Assembly (NCBI GenBank): GCA_031385005.1
Contig: JANNBB010000009.1
Span: 1 to 64,000 of the forward strand
Reading direction: 5' to 3'
Length of the DNA: 64,000 bases
Source: JADKIH01 sp031385005
GTDB lineage: Bacteria > Bacteroidota > Bacteroidia > AKYH767-A > 2013-40CM-41-45
How positions within the stretch are numbered: position 1 is the stretch's first letter; every line of letters starts with the position of its first letter. The notes under the pieces are model-generated. The model was not told where the DNA came from. It worked only from the letters and a program-made list of their open reading frames with translations, and made no database searches. Both the position numbers and the translations under genes were made by a program. This document shows positions 54,695-63,082 of the stretch, piece after piece.

Positions 54695-56092
54695 ATGCGT
54701 ATTGCACTTTTCTTTTTTCTTCTTTTTCCTTTTCAATTAAAAGCCCAACAATTGGATTTTTTCCATTTCATTTCCATCCCGGAATTCATGGCTTACGATG
54801 TTAAGCAAACTTCCGACGGTGGCTATCTGATTGCCGGAGGTATTCATAATATCAATGGTGGCGATTTTATTTTGGTAAAAACAGATTCTTTAGGAAATGA
54901 ATTATTTACATATACAAACGATCGCTTCAATGGAATGGATGGCTCCAATGTAATTTATTCGCTGGAAGTTGTCAAGAATGAAATTTACTTAGCAGGAGGG
55001 ATTCAACTTTTTTTTGGTATGCCACAGCAAATTTACATCGTAAAACTCGATTCCCTCTTTAACAAAATATGGGAAGTGCAAGACTCCGGATTAGGAGGTA
55101 TTTCAGTAGCATTAAAAACAAGATTGAGCAATGATGGAAATCTAATTCTGTCTGGAGAATCTTCATCAAGCACTACAGTTAAATTGTATGCAGCCAAAAT
55201 TGATACCTCCGGAAACTTTATCTGGAAAAATTACTTTCAGATTCATAAAAATGGAACAGGATTAGATATTCTTCAATCAAATATCAATGAATATATTGTT
55301 GCCGGTGCTTATATCATTACAACTGGGCCAAACATCGATACATCTGCCTCCTTCCTTTTCAGTTTCGATAGTACTGGAACCATTAACTGGTATCATGAGT
55401 ATCCGGATACGATATATAACGGTTTTTCCTCGGTATTGCAATCATCAGATGGAAACATTTATTGCGGACAGTATTATGCGCCAAGATATACAAATCCTTC
55501 AAATCCTAACTCCGCTATCTTTAAATTCGATTCATTGGGGAATCTTATTTATCGAAAAGAGTTTCAGAATGCTGATGCTTGGTACGTGGGTCTTGCTGAA
55601 AGAACAGATGGTGGATTTATTGTAGCTCACGATTTTGCGGATGTCTTATTTTTGAATAACCAAGGAGATACTATCAGCTCTCTACATTTAAATCCAGGAT
55701 ATCCATTAAAGAGCCTGCTTCAAGACAATAAAAATGGAGCTGTTTTGGTTGGTCACTACCAACCCAATGTAGGCTGGCCTTATACAAGCTATATCATGAG
55801 AGTGTCTGATACTACAATTACGGGTACAGAAGAAATACCGGAACAAAGTTCTGTAATGGTTTATCCAAATCCGTCTTATGGTTTGTTCGCCATTATGTCC
55901 GGTTATCTGAATAATCCCATAGAGGAGGTAGAAGTTTATTCCTTATCAGGAACCTGTGTGTACAAAGTCAGCGAAGGACATGCTGTATGCTCCGTGAAGT
56001 TGAGTCCCCTTGAAGGAGGAATTTATTTTGCAAGAATCAAATTAAAGAATAGTATGGTTCCAGTTATTAAGTCAGTTATCATAATTAAATAA
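54695..56092 (+). CDS. T9SS secreted propeller-like protein
   Basis: 465 residues. Signal peptide (ending LKAQ), then repeats of the form TSDGGYLIAGG, ILVKTDSLGNELF, IYIVKLDSLFNKIWEV and AAKIDTSGNFIWKNYF, typical of delta-60-like or WD-like beta propellers in Bacteroidota. A T9SS type A domain ends the protein (VMVYPNPSYGLFAI onward). Probable surface structural or binding protein. A truncated second gene begins 26 bases downstream. Confidence 0.82.
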   Translation: MRIALFFFLLFPFQLKAQQLDFFHFISIPEFMAYDVKQTSDGGYLIAGGIHNINGGDFILVKTDSLGNELFTYTNDRFNGMDGSNVIYSLEVVKNEIYLAGGIQLFFGMPQQIYIVKLDSLFNKIWEVQDSGLGGISVALKTRLSNDGNLILSGESSSSTTVKLYAAKIDTSGNFIWKNYFQIHKNGTGLDILQSNINEYIVAGAYIITTGPNIDTSASFLFSFDSTGTINWYHEYPDTIYNGFSSVLQSSDGNIYCGQYYAPRYTNPSNPNSAIFKFDSLGNLIYRKEFQNADAWYVGLAERTDGGFIVAHDFADVLFLNNQGDTISSLHLNPGYPLKSLLQDNKNGAVLVGHYQPNVGWPYTSYIMRVSDTTITGTEEIPEQSSVMVYPNPSYGLFAIMSGYLNNPIEEVEVYSLSGTCVYKVSEGHAVCSVKLSPLEGGIYFARIKLKNSMVPVIKSVIIIK

Positions 56093-56118
56093 TCCATTAA
56101 CTCCTAAATCTATCTGCC

Positions 56119-56364
56119 ATGAAAAAACATTCGAAATACACTTTCAAAATTGTCCTATGTGCAATTGTTTCTCTTTCATTCCTAAATAGCCGAGCGCAAG
56201 TAAAAGGATTGTACGTTGATTTTTTTGGTATTTATATCCTACACGATGCAACGCTGAAAACCAACCTCATTAACTATGCGACGGCGAATGGATTTAACTA
56301 CCTTCTCCTCTACGATGTAAATGGTAAACTATTATCAGATAATAATTTTCAATCGTTGACATGA
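56119..56364 (+). pseudogene. N-terminal stub of an exported protein
   Basis: 81 codons: a signal peptide (ending SRAQ), then VKGLYVDFFGIYILHDATL and NYLLLYDVNGKLL, then a stop. The start of a longer exported protein, probably with a GH-like or TIM-barrel fold from the opening strand pattern, but the rest is gone; the following sequence shows no continuation in other frames. It and the fragment at 53983 suggest erosion of T9SS-type genes here. Confidence 0.6.
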
Positions 56365-56473
56365 AAATGAATATTTCCTTTGGTGATCGCTATAGGTATT
56401 ATATTTACCGAGGTATATTTTATTTATACGGTATATTCAGGATTACCCGAAATTAAGCTTAATAAAACAAACT

Positions 56474-57151
56474 ATGAAAATACTGATCATTGAGGATGAA
56501 AAACAGTTATTGGAATCAATAATGACTTTTTTGAAAGAGTCGGGGATGAATTGCGATAAAGCATCGAGTTTAGCCGAGGCGGTAGAAAAAATTGATACGG
56601 CAGAATACGACTGCATAGTTCTCGATATTGGTTTGCCTGATGGGAGCGGACTGAAAATTATTGATGAAATGCAGAAAAAAGATAATCAAACGGCTATCGT
56701 AATTGTGTCAGCGAAAAACTCATTGGATGACCGGCTCGTAGGACTTAATTTTGGTGCGGATGATTATATCACCAAACCCTTTCACATGCCTGAATTGGTA
56801 GCACGAATTAAATCGGTAGTAAGAAGAAGAACGGTACAGGAAAAAAATGAAATATGTTTCAACGAGCTCCGTGTCGTTCCCAATGAAATGCTCATGTATG
56901 TGAATAATAAGATGATTAGTCTTACTAAGAAAGAACATGAATTACTCGTTTACCTCATCAGCAATCCTAACAAGGTGCTCACCAAAGAATCCATTGCTGA
57001 ATTTTTATGGGGAGATCATGCCGATATGGCCGACTCATTCGATTTTATTTATAGCCACATAAAAAATTTAAGAAAAAAAATTACCGATAACGGAGGAAAC
57101 GATTACCTAAAATCGATTTATGGTGTTGGCTATAAATTTGTAGCAGAATGA
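56474..57151 (+). CDS. OmpR-family response regulator
   Basis: 225 residues. Receiver domain with IIEDE (5-9), phosphoacceptor Asp in CIVLDIGLPDGSG (about D52), and Lys in DDYITKPFH. The winged helix has LTKKEHELLVYLISNPNKVL and FIYSHIKNLRKKI. It overlaps the downstream histidine kinase by four bases (ATGA), so translation is coupled. Resembles the QseB/CopR-like class paired with short kinases. Confidence 0.93.
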   Translation: MKILIIEDEKQLLESIMTFLKESGMNCDKASSLAEAVEKIDTAEYDCIVLDIGLPDGSGLKIIDEMQKKDNQTAIVIVSAKNSLDDRLVGLNFGADDYITKPFHMPELVARIKSVVRRRTVQEKNEICFNELRVVPNEMLMYVNNKMISLTKKEHELLVYLISNPNKVLTKESIAEFLWGDHADMADSFDFIYSHIKNLRKKITDNGGNDYLKSIYGVGYKFVAE

Positions 57152-58437
57152 AATTACTAAATATCACCAATCGATACTACATCATCATTGCCTTGGTACT
57201 ATTGTTATTAAGCAGTGCTTTTCTTGCTTACCGTGTAGTTTACGTGGTTGACAATGAAGTTTCGGAACACATGCTTTTTGAAAAACTGGAAATTGAAAAA
57301 CAACTGGCTTTACAAGAAGATTTGCAAAATATCCACTTCATCGTTGGCGATCGGCTGGAAATAAAACCTATTGAGAAGTTCACCAGCTTTCGCGTTTCAA
57401 TTAAGGATACCGTTATATATGATTTATATGAAAAAGAAAAAGTTCCTTACCGGCTGCTTTCTTATCAGCAATTAGTGAAAGGAAAGAGTTATAATATTAA
57501 ACTTGCAAGAAGACTTACAGAAAACAAGCAGTTAGTAAGTGGAATATTTATCTCCTTATTACTCGTATCAATCGATATCATCATTTGTTTTTATTTTTTG
57601 AATCGGTGGTTCTCCAGCAGAGTTTGGAATCCGTTTTACAAAGCACTAAATATTCTAAAAAACTTCGATGTACAAAAGGGTGGCAATGTAAAATTTCAGA
57701 AGAGTAAGGTTGATGAGTTCAACACGCTTAACACAGAACTCGCCAAACTTACAGATAAGGTTACACGCGATTACAGAAACCTTCGCGAATTCACCGAGAA
57801 CATGTCGCATGAAACGCAAACGCCTTTGGCTATCATTCGATCAAAACTCGAAATCCTTTTACAAAATTCTCCCTCAGAAGAAAATGCGAAACAGATATTA
57901 AGCACACTCGATTCTGTCAACCGATTGTCGAAAATGAATAAAGGATTGATCATGCTTACACGCATTGAAAACGAGCAGTACTCCGGACAACAGGAAATTC
58001 ATTTAGGGACACTTATTCATAAACACCTCGAAGATCTCGAACTATTTATTACCTCCCGCGATATTCAGGTTCATACAACTATCGATAACAATGTTCATAT
58101 CCGGATGAATCCTCATCTTGCCGGAATTCTTTTTACCAACATGCTGTCCAATTCAATCAAATACAATAAAAATCATGGTGATCTTTTTATAGAAGTAAGT
58201 CAGGATGGTATTAAGATTGCCAATAGCGGAGAACCCTTAATCATTCCCGGACAAGAAGTATTTGAGCGATTTAAAAAGGGCGACGCTCCCGATTCAGTTG
58301 GGTTGGGTTTGGCAATCGTCAAGAAAATAATCGATCATCAGGATTATACCATTCACTATGAGTATGTGAACAACCTCCATACTTTTTCCATTCGCTTTGA
58401 AAAAGCATCCATTCATATAGAAGAAATTGAAGCGTAA
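57148..58437 (+). CDS. sensor histidine kinase
   Basis: 429 residues. Two membrane helices (about 10-30 and 134-152) enclose a periplasmic region of about 100 residues without a known domain. HisKA has the His in ENMSHETQTPLAII (near residue 224); HATPase shows NMLSNSIKYNK, IANSGEP and VGLGLAIVKK, with a short N-to-G1 region as in compact kinases. Cognate to the regulator upstream. No target gene is evident nearby. Confidence 0.92.
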   Translation: MKLLNITNRYYIIIALVLLLLSSAFLAYRVVYVVDNEVSEHMLFEKLEIEKQLALQEDLQNIHFIVGDRLEIKPIEKFTSFRVSIKDTVIYDLYEKEKVPYRLLSYQQLVKGKSYNIKLARRLTENKQLVSGIFISLLLVSIDIIICFYFLNRWFSSRVWNPFYKALNILKNFDVQKGGNVKFQKSKVDEFNTLNTELAKLTDKVTRDYRNLREFTENMSHETQTPLAIIRSKLEILLQNSPSEENAKQILSTLDSVNRLSKMNKGLIMLTRIENEQYSGQQEIHLGTLIHKHLEDLELFITSRDIQVHTTIDNNVHIRMNPHLAGILFTNMLSNSIKYNKNHGDLFIEVSQDGIKIANSGEPLIIPGQEVFERFKKGDAPDSVGLGLAIVKKIIDHQDYTIHYEYVNNLHTFSIRFEKASIHIEEIEA

Positions 58438-58486
58438 AATCAATTTTTTTAAGAATTAATCTTTTTTAATTCTGACGCAATTTCTG

Positions 58487-58494
58487 TATCTTTG
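58487..58494 (+). promoter_or_regulatory. -7 promoter box six bases before purF start
   Basis: TATCTTTG fits TAnnTTTG and ends six bases before ATG 58501, implying a transcript that begins at or near the start codon. Confidence 0.45.
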
Positions 58495-58500
58495 GAAGGT

Positions 58501-60402
58501 ATGTCAGACAGGCTTAATCACGAGTGCGGAGTGGCTTTGGTGAGACTTTTAAAGCCTCTTCCTTATTACTTAAAAAAATACGGAACTTCTTTTTTCGCTC
58601 TGAATAAGCTGTATTTGTTGATGGAGAAGCAGCACAACCGTGGACAAGATGGCGCCGGTATTGCAAATATCAAATTTGACGTAGAGCCGGGAACACGTTA
58701 TATAAGTCGATCCCGGTCGAATGATAAACAAGCAATCAAGGATATTTTTTCAAAAATTCAGCAAAAATTTGAGGAAGTAGCGAAGAAAAACCCCGGCTTA
58801 TTGAACGATACTGCCTGGCTGAAAAAAAACATGCCTTTTACAGGCGAATTGTGGCTGGGGCATTTGCGCTATGGAACTTATGGCGGCAACAGCATTGAAG
58901 CTTGTCATCCTTTTCTCCGCCAAAATAACTGGATGACCAGAAACCTCGTGGTTGCAGGAAACTTCAACATGACGAATGTAGATGAGTTGTTTAATGACCT
59001 CATCGCAATAGGCCAGCACCCCAAAGAAAAAGCGGATACCGTAACAGTCATGGAAAACATCGGACATTTTCTCGATGAAGAAAATGAAGAGATGTATGCA
59101 AAGTTCAAAAAACTGGGTAACAGCAAACAAGAGATTTCACCGTTGATTGCCGAACACATGGACATTGCAAATATTCTTCGCAATTCATCTAAGAATTGGG
59201 ACGGCGGGTATACCATTGCGGGCTTACTCGGACATGGTGATGCTTTTGTTTTGCGTGATCCATCGGGAATTCGTCCTGCTTATTATTATAAAGATGATGA
59301 GATTGTTGTTGTTGCCAGCGAAAGACCCCCGATTCAGACAACATTCAATATCCCTGTTGAATCAATAAAGGAAATTAAACCCGGACATGCATTAATAATT
59401 AAGCGCAACGGAAAAATTACTGAAGAGAAAATAAAAGAACCCTTGCAACGGCTGAGTTGTTCATTCGAACGTATTTATTTTTCTCGCGGAAGTGATATCG
59501 ATATTTACAAAGAGAGAAAAGAATTGGGGCGACTGCTTTGTCAGCAAACGTTACATTCAGTTAATTACGATTTACGAAACACTGTTTTTTCATACATTCC
59601 AAATACTGCGGAGGTTGCTTTTTACGGAATGATGCATGGCATGGAGGATTATCTGCGCGATGTAAAAAAGAGAAAAATAAAAGCTCTGGGAGCAAATCTG
59701 AATGATGAGCAGTTGTCTGAAATTCTTTCCATCCGACCTCGTGCAGAAAAAATTGCAATCAAGGATGCGAAGTTAAGGACCTTTATAACGAATGACAATG
59801 ATAGAAGCGACATGGTTGCCCATGTTTATGATATCACTTACGGCACTATCCGAAAAGGAATTGATAACATGGTTGTCATTGATGATTCCATCGTAAGAGG
59901 TACAACTTTGAAGACGTCTATTTTGCGCATGCTTGATAGATTAGAGCCGAAGAAAATAGTCATTGTGAGTTCTGCTCCACAAATTAGGTATCCCGATTGT
60001 TATGGAATCGACATGGCGCGCATCGGCGACCTTGTAGCATTCCGTGCTGCGATTCAACTGCTCGAAGAAAACAATCTGGAACATATTATCGATGAAGTTT
60101 ATGATCGGTGCAAAGAACAATTGGAGAAAAATATCAATGACATGAAAAACTTTGTGCGTATGATTTATCAGCCCTTTACTCCCGAACAAATCAGTGCAAA
60201 AATTGCCCAACTTGTAAGGCCCGAAGAATTCAAATCAGAGTTGGAAATTATTTTTCAGAAAATTGAAGATTTACATAGTGCTTGTCCGAACCATCGTGGC
60301 GATTGGTATTTTACAGGAAACTATCCGACTCCGGGAGGAAATAGAGTGGTGAGTAAAGCTTTTGTGAACTACATCGAAGGAATCAACGAGCGCGCTTATT
60401 AA
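58501..60402 (+). CDS. purF: amidophosphoribosyltransferase
   Basis: 633 residues from ATG 58501 (TTG 58492 lies inside the promoter box). First committed step of purine synthesis: PRPP plus glutamine to phosphoribosylamine. The glutaminase nucleophile is Cys9 in LNHECGVALVRL, close to the start; then HNRGQDGAGIA, WLGHLRYGTYG and, in the PRT domain, VVIDDSIVRGTT (near residue 462), the PRPP-binding loop. The length exceeds the approximately 500 residues of enteric PurF but is normal for the Bacteroidota form. No other purine genes flank it. Confidence 0.95.
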   Translation: MSDRLNHECGVALVRLLKPLPYYLKKYGTSFFALNKLYLLMEKQHNRGQDGAGIANIKFDVEPGTRYISRSRSNDKQAIKDIFSKIQQKFEEVAKKNPGLLNDTAWLKKNMPFTGELWLGHLRYGTYGGNSIEACHPFLRQNNWMTRNLVVAGNFNMTNVDELFNDLIAIGQHPKEKADTVTVMENIGHFLDEENEEMYAKFKKLGNSKQEISPLIAEHMDIANILRNSSKNWDGGYTIAGLLGHGDAFVLRDPSGIRPAYYYKDDEIVVVASERPPIQTTFNIPVESIKEIKPGHALIIKRNGKITEEKIKEPLQRLSCSFERIYFSRGSDIDIYKERKELGRLLCQQTLHSVNYDLRNTVFSYIPNTAEVAFYGMMHGMEDYLRDVKKRKIKALGANLNDEQLSEILSIRPRAEKIAIKDAKLRTFITNDNDRSDMVAHVYDITYGTIRKGIDNMVVIDDSIVRGTTLKTSILRMLDRLEPKKIVIVSSAPQIRYPDCYGIDMARIGDLVAFRAAIQLLEENNLEHIIDEVYDRCKEQLEKNINDMKNFVRMIYQPFTPEQISAKIAQLVRPEEFKSELEIIFQKIEDLHSACPNHRGDWYFTGNYPTPGGNRVVSKAFVNYIEGINERAY

Positions 60403-60824
60403 TTTTTCGAAATGGAGATTTTCCATTTATATTTCAAAGCGGTTTAATTTCAAACTGATAGACAAAAAACAATACATGCCCCGTGGGCGCCTGAGAAACG
60501 AAAACGAATTCTCTGCCCCGGGACTCATGCTTATATAGAGTCCGGCATCTTTAATAAATATAGATATTGAAAATAGAAAAACAGTGAGAATGAAAAAAAA
60601 TGGCTTGCGCCAAATGGCCGTACGGATTACCCTCATTCCCAAGCGTACGACCAATCATTGCAAACCATTGCATTAATAGTCTTAATTAAATAATCAAAGA
60701 TCAAAAATGCGTTTCCGAATGACAACGCAATAAAAGAAGGTTCTTTTATTAAAATAGTTTCCGTAAAATAATACTCTGAAATTCACAAAACCGGAACACT
60801 CAGAGTATAAAAAATCGAAAAAAT
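60403..60824. other. intergenic region with weak hairpin
   Basis: AAATGGA-GATT-TTCCATTT at about 60410-60430 is a possible terminator of purF. The remaining approximately 380 bases between the convergent genes contain no supported gene; a minus-strand frame at 60427-60654 lacks any family signature. Confidence 0.5.
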
Positions 60825-61598
60825 TTATTTGCTTATAACAAGTTTCAACTCAGCAGATGTGTCGTCAGAAAAAAACCGTAAGTTGTAAAATCCATTACTA
60901 AGTGCGGAGGTTTCAAGGTGAAAACTATTTTCTCCTGCCGGATTTTCCCCAAGAGGAATACTTAAAACCATTCGTCCGCTAACGTCTAAAACATCTATGG
61001 TTACATCCGATGATTTTTTTAGAGAATAATTGATTGTAACAATTTCTGCCGAAGGATTAGGGAAAACGGATAATGAATGGAAAATTTCTTTTTCAGGAAT
61101 TGCTGAAGTAGCGAAAGCGAGATCGATTGCATCTCTGATATATTGAATGTCGAATGTAGGATTAAAACCAAGTGCATTATAAAAAACAGAATGATTCACT
61201 CCGCCGAGGATGACGATTGTAGGCATTCCGAATCCACCGTAATATGCAACTTCGTGCCCACCGTCAAGAAAGAATGTACAATTGATTCCATGTGCCCATG
61301 CCATCATCGTATCGCAACTGAAGCCATTGCTGTAATCAATCATGTAATATTTAAATTTTCCCGGATGAGAGATCTGATAATCGTTATGGATTGTATTCAG
61401 ATCGGTTGCCGCAGCAATACACGTTCCACATTGCATGACAAACTCCAGCATTATCACATAGCCACTGTCGAGTTCGCTGAATAAGTTATGCGTAACTCCG
61501 GTGCAATCGTCCTTTGTCCAATCTTGAGCAACTGTCTGCGCATTTCCGACTTGAGAGAAGGACAATAGGAGAATGAGTAGGAGGAGCTTTGTTTTCAC
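60825..61598 (-). CDS. thioredoxin-like T9SS secreted protein
   Basis: 257 residues. Signal peptide (ending GNAQ), then a thioredoxin-like fold with the active-site-like motif MQCGTCIAA (CXXC near residue 56) and a GFGMPTIVILGG segment with the conserved cis-Pro (near 127). A T9SS type A domain ends it (LSVFPNPSAEIVTI onward). A surface-located disulfide or redox protein is inferred. Divergent from the region holding the CACGGAG repeat. Confidence 0.8.
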   Translation of the reverse strand: MKTKLLLLILLLSFSQVGNAQTVAQDWTKDDCTGVTHNLFSELDSGYVIMLEFVMQCGTCIAAATDLNTIHNDYQISHPGKFKYYMIDYSNGFSCDTMMAWAHGINCTFFLDGGHEVAYYGGFGMPTIVILGGVNHSVFYNALGFNPTFDIQYIRDAIDLAFATSAIPEKEIFHSLSVFPNPSAEIVTINYSLKKSSDVTIDVLDVSGRMVLSIPLGENPAGENSFHLETSALSNGFYNLRFFSDDTSAELKLVISK

Positions 61599-61670
61599 TT
61601 ACTTGACTTTGTGTTGATCAAAGATAGAGATTTGTGAGTTGAAAATCCAGTTGTTTTATTAAAAATTTAC

Positions 61671-61735
61671 CATGGAGACACGGAGAGCACGGAGTTTCAC
61701 GGAGGTCAAAGTCTATTCTCTGTGTCCCTTCGTTT
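61671..61735. repeat. CACGGAG direct-repeat patch
   Basis: CACGGAG occurs three times at 9- to 10-base spacing (61679, 61688, 61698), and CTCTGTGTCCC downstream is partly complementary to GGAGACACGGAGAG. Similar low-complexity patches are widely scattered in some environmental genomes. Function unknown. Confidence 0.5.
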
Positions 61736-62130
61736 TTTCAGGGGCCTAGTTGACGCATATTCGATAGCTATTGGGATTGGAATCCTGTTGTAGAAAAAAT
61801 CGTTTACAGAGAGCAGGGTTATTTATACAGTTCCGCACCGAATTCTTATGACTTACCATCTGCCTCAGATGTGATCTGTCTTACACCGTTGGTAATTTCA
61901 ACATCGAGTGTTAATTTTATTAATCCTTGAAAGGCTGATTCGTTAGCTTGGGTATCCGAAGATTACGAAAGTAATGAAAGGCGAGGAGCGACTAAGGATG
62001 TAATAAAATCCACAGCACAGAAACAACGGATGGATATCCGAAGCAGTTGTTTTTTTATTTAATATTGATGAACAAATCCGACACAGTGGGAGAGATCTAA
62101 AAAAATAAAAACAGCGAAACTTCAAATAAA
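61736..62130. other. intergenic region, no gene seen
   Basis: About 390 bases without a supported gene or RNA before the small lipoprotein gene. A short minus-strand frame at 61943 was not accepted. Confidence 0.45.
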
Positions 62131-62568
62131 ATGTCCTTTAAAACAATATTATTATTCTCAAGTATCATTTTTTTCTCCTGCAGTAAATCAAAAAATACCT
62201 GGCTGGTAGGTACATGGGAGGTTAAACAGTATTTAATTAATGGAAATGATTCTACAAGTGTGTTTTTAAATGACCGATGCCATGAGTCATTATTGTTTTT
62301 AACTGAAAATAATAATTCAAGTTTTGGTGGATCAAATTTTAATGATAGTTGCTTAACAACTGGCAACTATGAGCTAAATGATGAAAACAACCAATTAAGT
62401 TTTGGCTTTTTCACATGCGCGTGGAGGGTGATTGGTCATTGGGGGCGAATTGATATTAACCAAAGTTATAAAATCACTTTTTTATCACCTTCATATAATG
62501 AAATATTAATGGAATTATCTACAGATAATATTTATGAAAAAATAATTTTGATAAAAACAAAGAAATAA
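62131..62568 (+). CDS. small lipocalin-like lipoprotein
   Basis: 145 residues. Lipobox FFSC (Cys near residue 17), then WLVGTWEVKQYLINGND, the opening GTW motif of lipocalin-like (DUF4923/DUF5004-type) lipoproteins, SLLFLTENNNSSFGG and GNYELNDENNQLSFGF. Anchored in the envelope; ligand unknown. Monocistronic, with 514 bases before the Fic gene. Confidence 0.72.
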   Translation: MSFKTILLFSSIIFFSCSKSKNTWLVGTWEVKQYLINGNDSTSVFLNDRCHESLLFLTENNNSSFGGSNFNDSCLTTGNYELNDENNQLSFGFFTCAWRVIGHWGRIDINQSYKITFLSPSYNEILMELSTDNIYEKIILIKTKK

Positions 62569-62912
62569 AACATGAAATTTTTATTTCAATTATTTTTTAT
62601 TTTCAATTTCCTAAAAATGCTTTTTTCCAACTGTGACGTACTTTTTCATCACCCACCTATAAAACACTGACTTGATTCAGACATCCGTCTGTTGTTTTTA
62701 TGCAGTGGATTTTATTCCGCCGTTAAGCGCTCAGCGTCTTTTGGTAACCATTGAACTTTTTCAGATGTTCTATGGTAATGTAATCAGTGTAAAACAATCG
62801 TTTATTTATTTTAATAGATAATATTTTTCCGGGAAATTCGCCCGGCAAGAGATAATGATTAGGTTATTTTGAACTTCTTTGAACGGTTTTGATTCCTGTA
62901 AAAATTGATTTA
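62569..62912. other. intergenic region, no gene seen
   Basis: About 340 bases with no supported gene. The repeat block at 62913-63077 follows. Confidence 0.45.
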
Positions 62913-63077
62913 TGGCTCATTATAGTTTCTTATTTGGATCAAATTTTTATAAAAATGAGCCACAAATTGATTAATAAAGAGCTTTATAATAATTAATATG
63001 GCTCAAAATATTACATAATAGGGCTCATTTTGTTTGATATTTGATCCAAAAGTTTTATATTTATGAGCTACAAATTA
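62913..63077. promoter_or_regulatory. GGCTCA/TGAGCC repeat block before the Fic gene
   Basis: TGGCTCATT (62913-62921) and AATGAGCCA (62954-62962) form a perfect 9-bp inverted repeat. A second similar unit has GGCTCAT (63022) and ATGAGCT (63063), and a lone GGCTCA lies at 63000. Both units carry ACAAATT just after the right arm and a GATC core between the arms. The block ends six bases before ATG 63083. It looks like a multi-site operator, plausibly for the Fic protein's own wHTH. Confidence 0.55.
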
Positions 63078-63082
63078 TTTAA

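Noticed and set aside
60427..60654. 75-codon minus-strand frame after purF
   Set aside because: No signal, no recognisable motif and no promoter; treated as intergenic.
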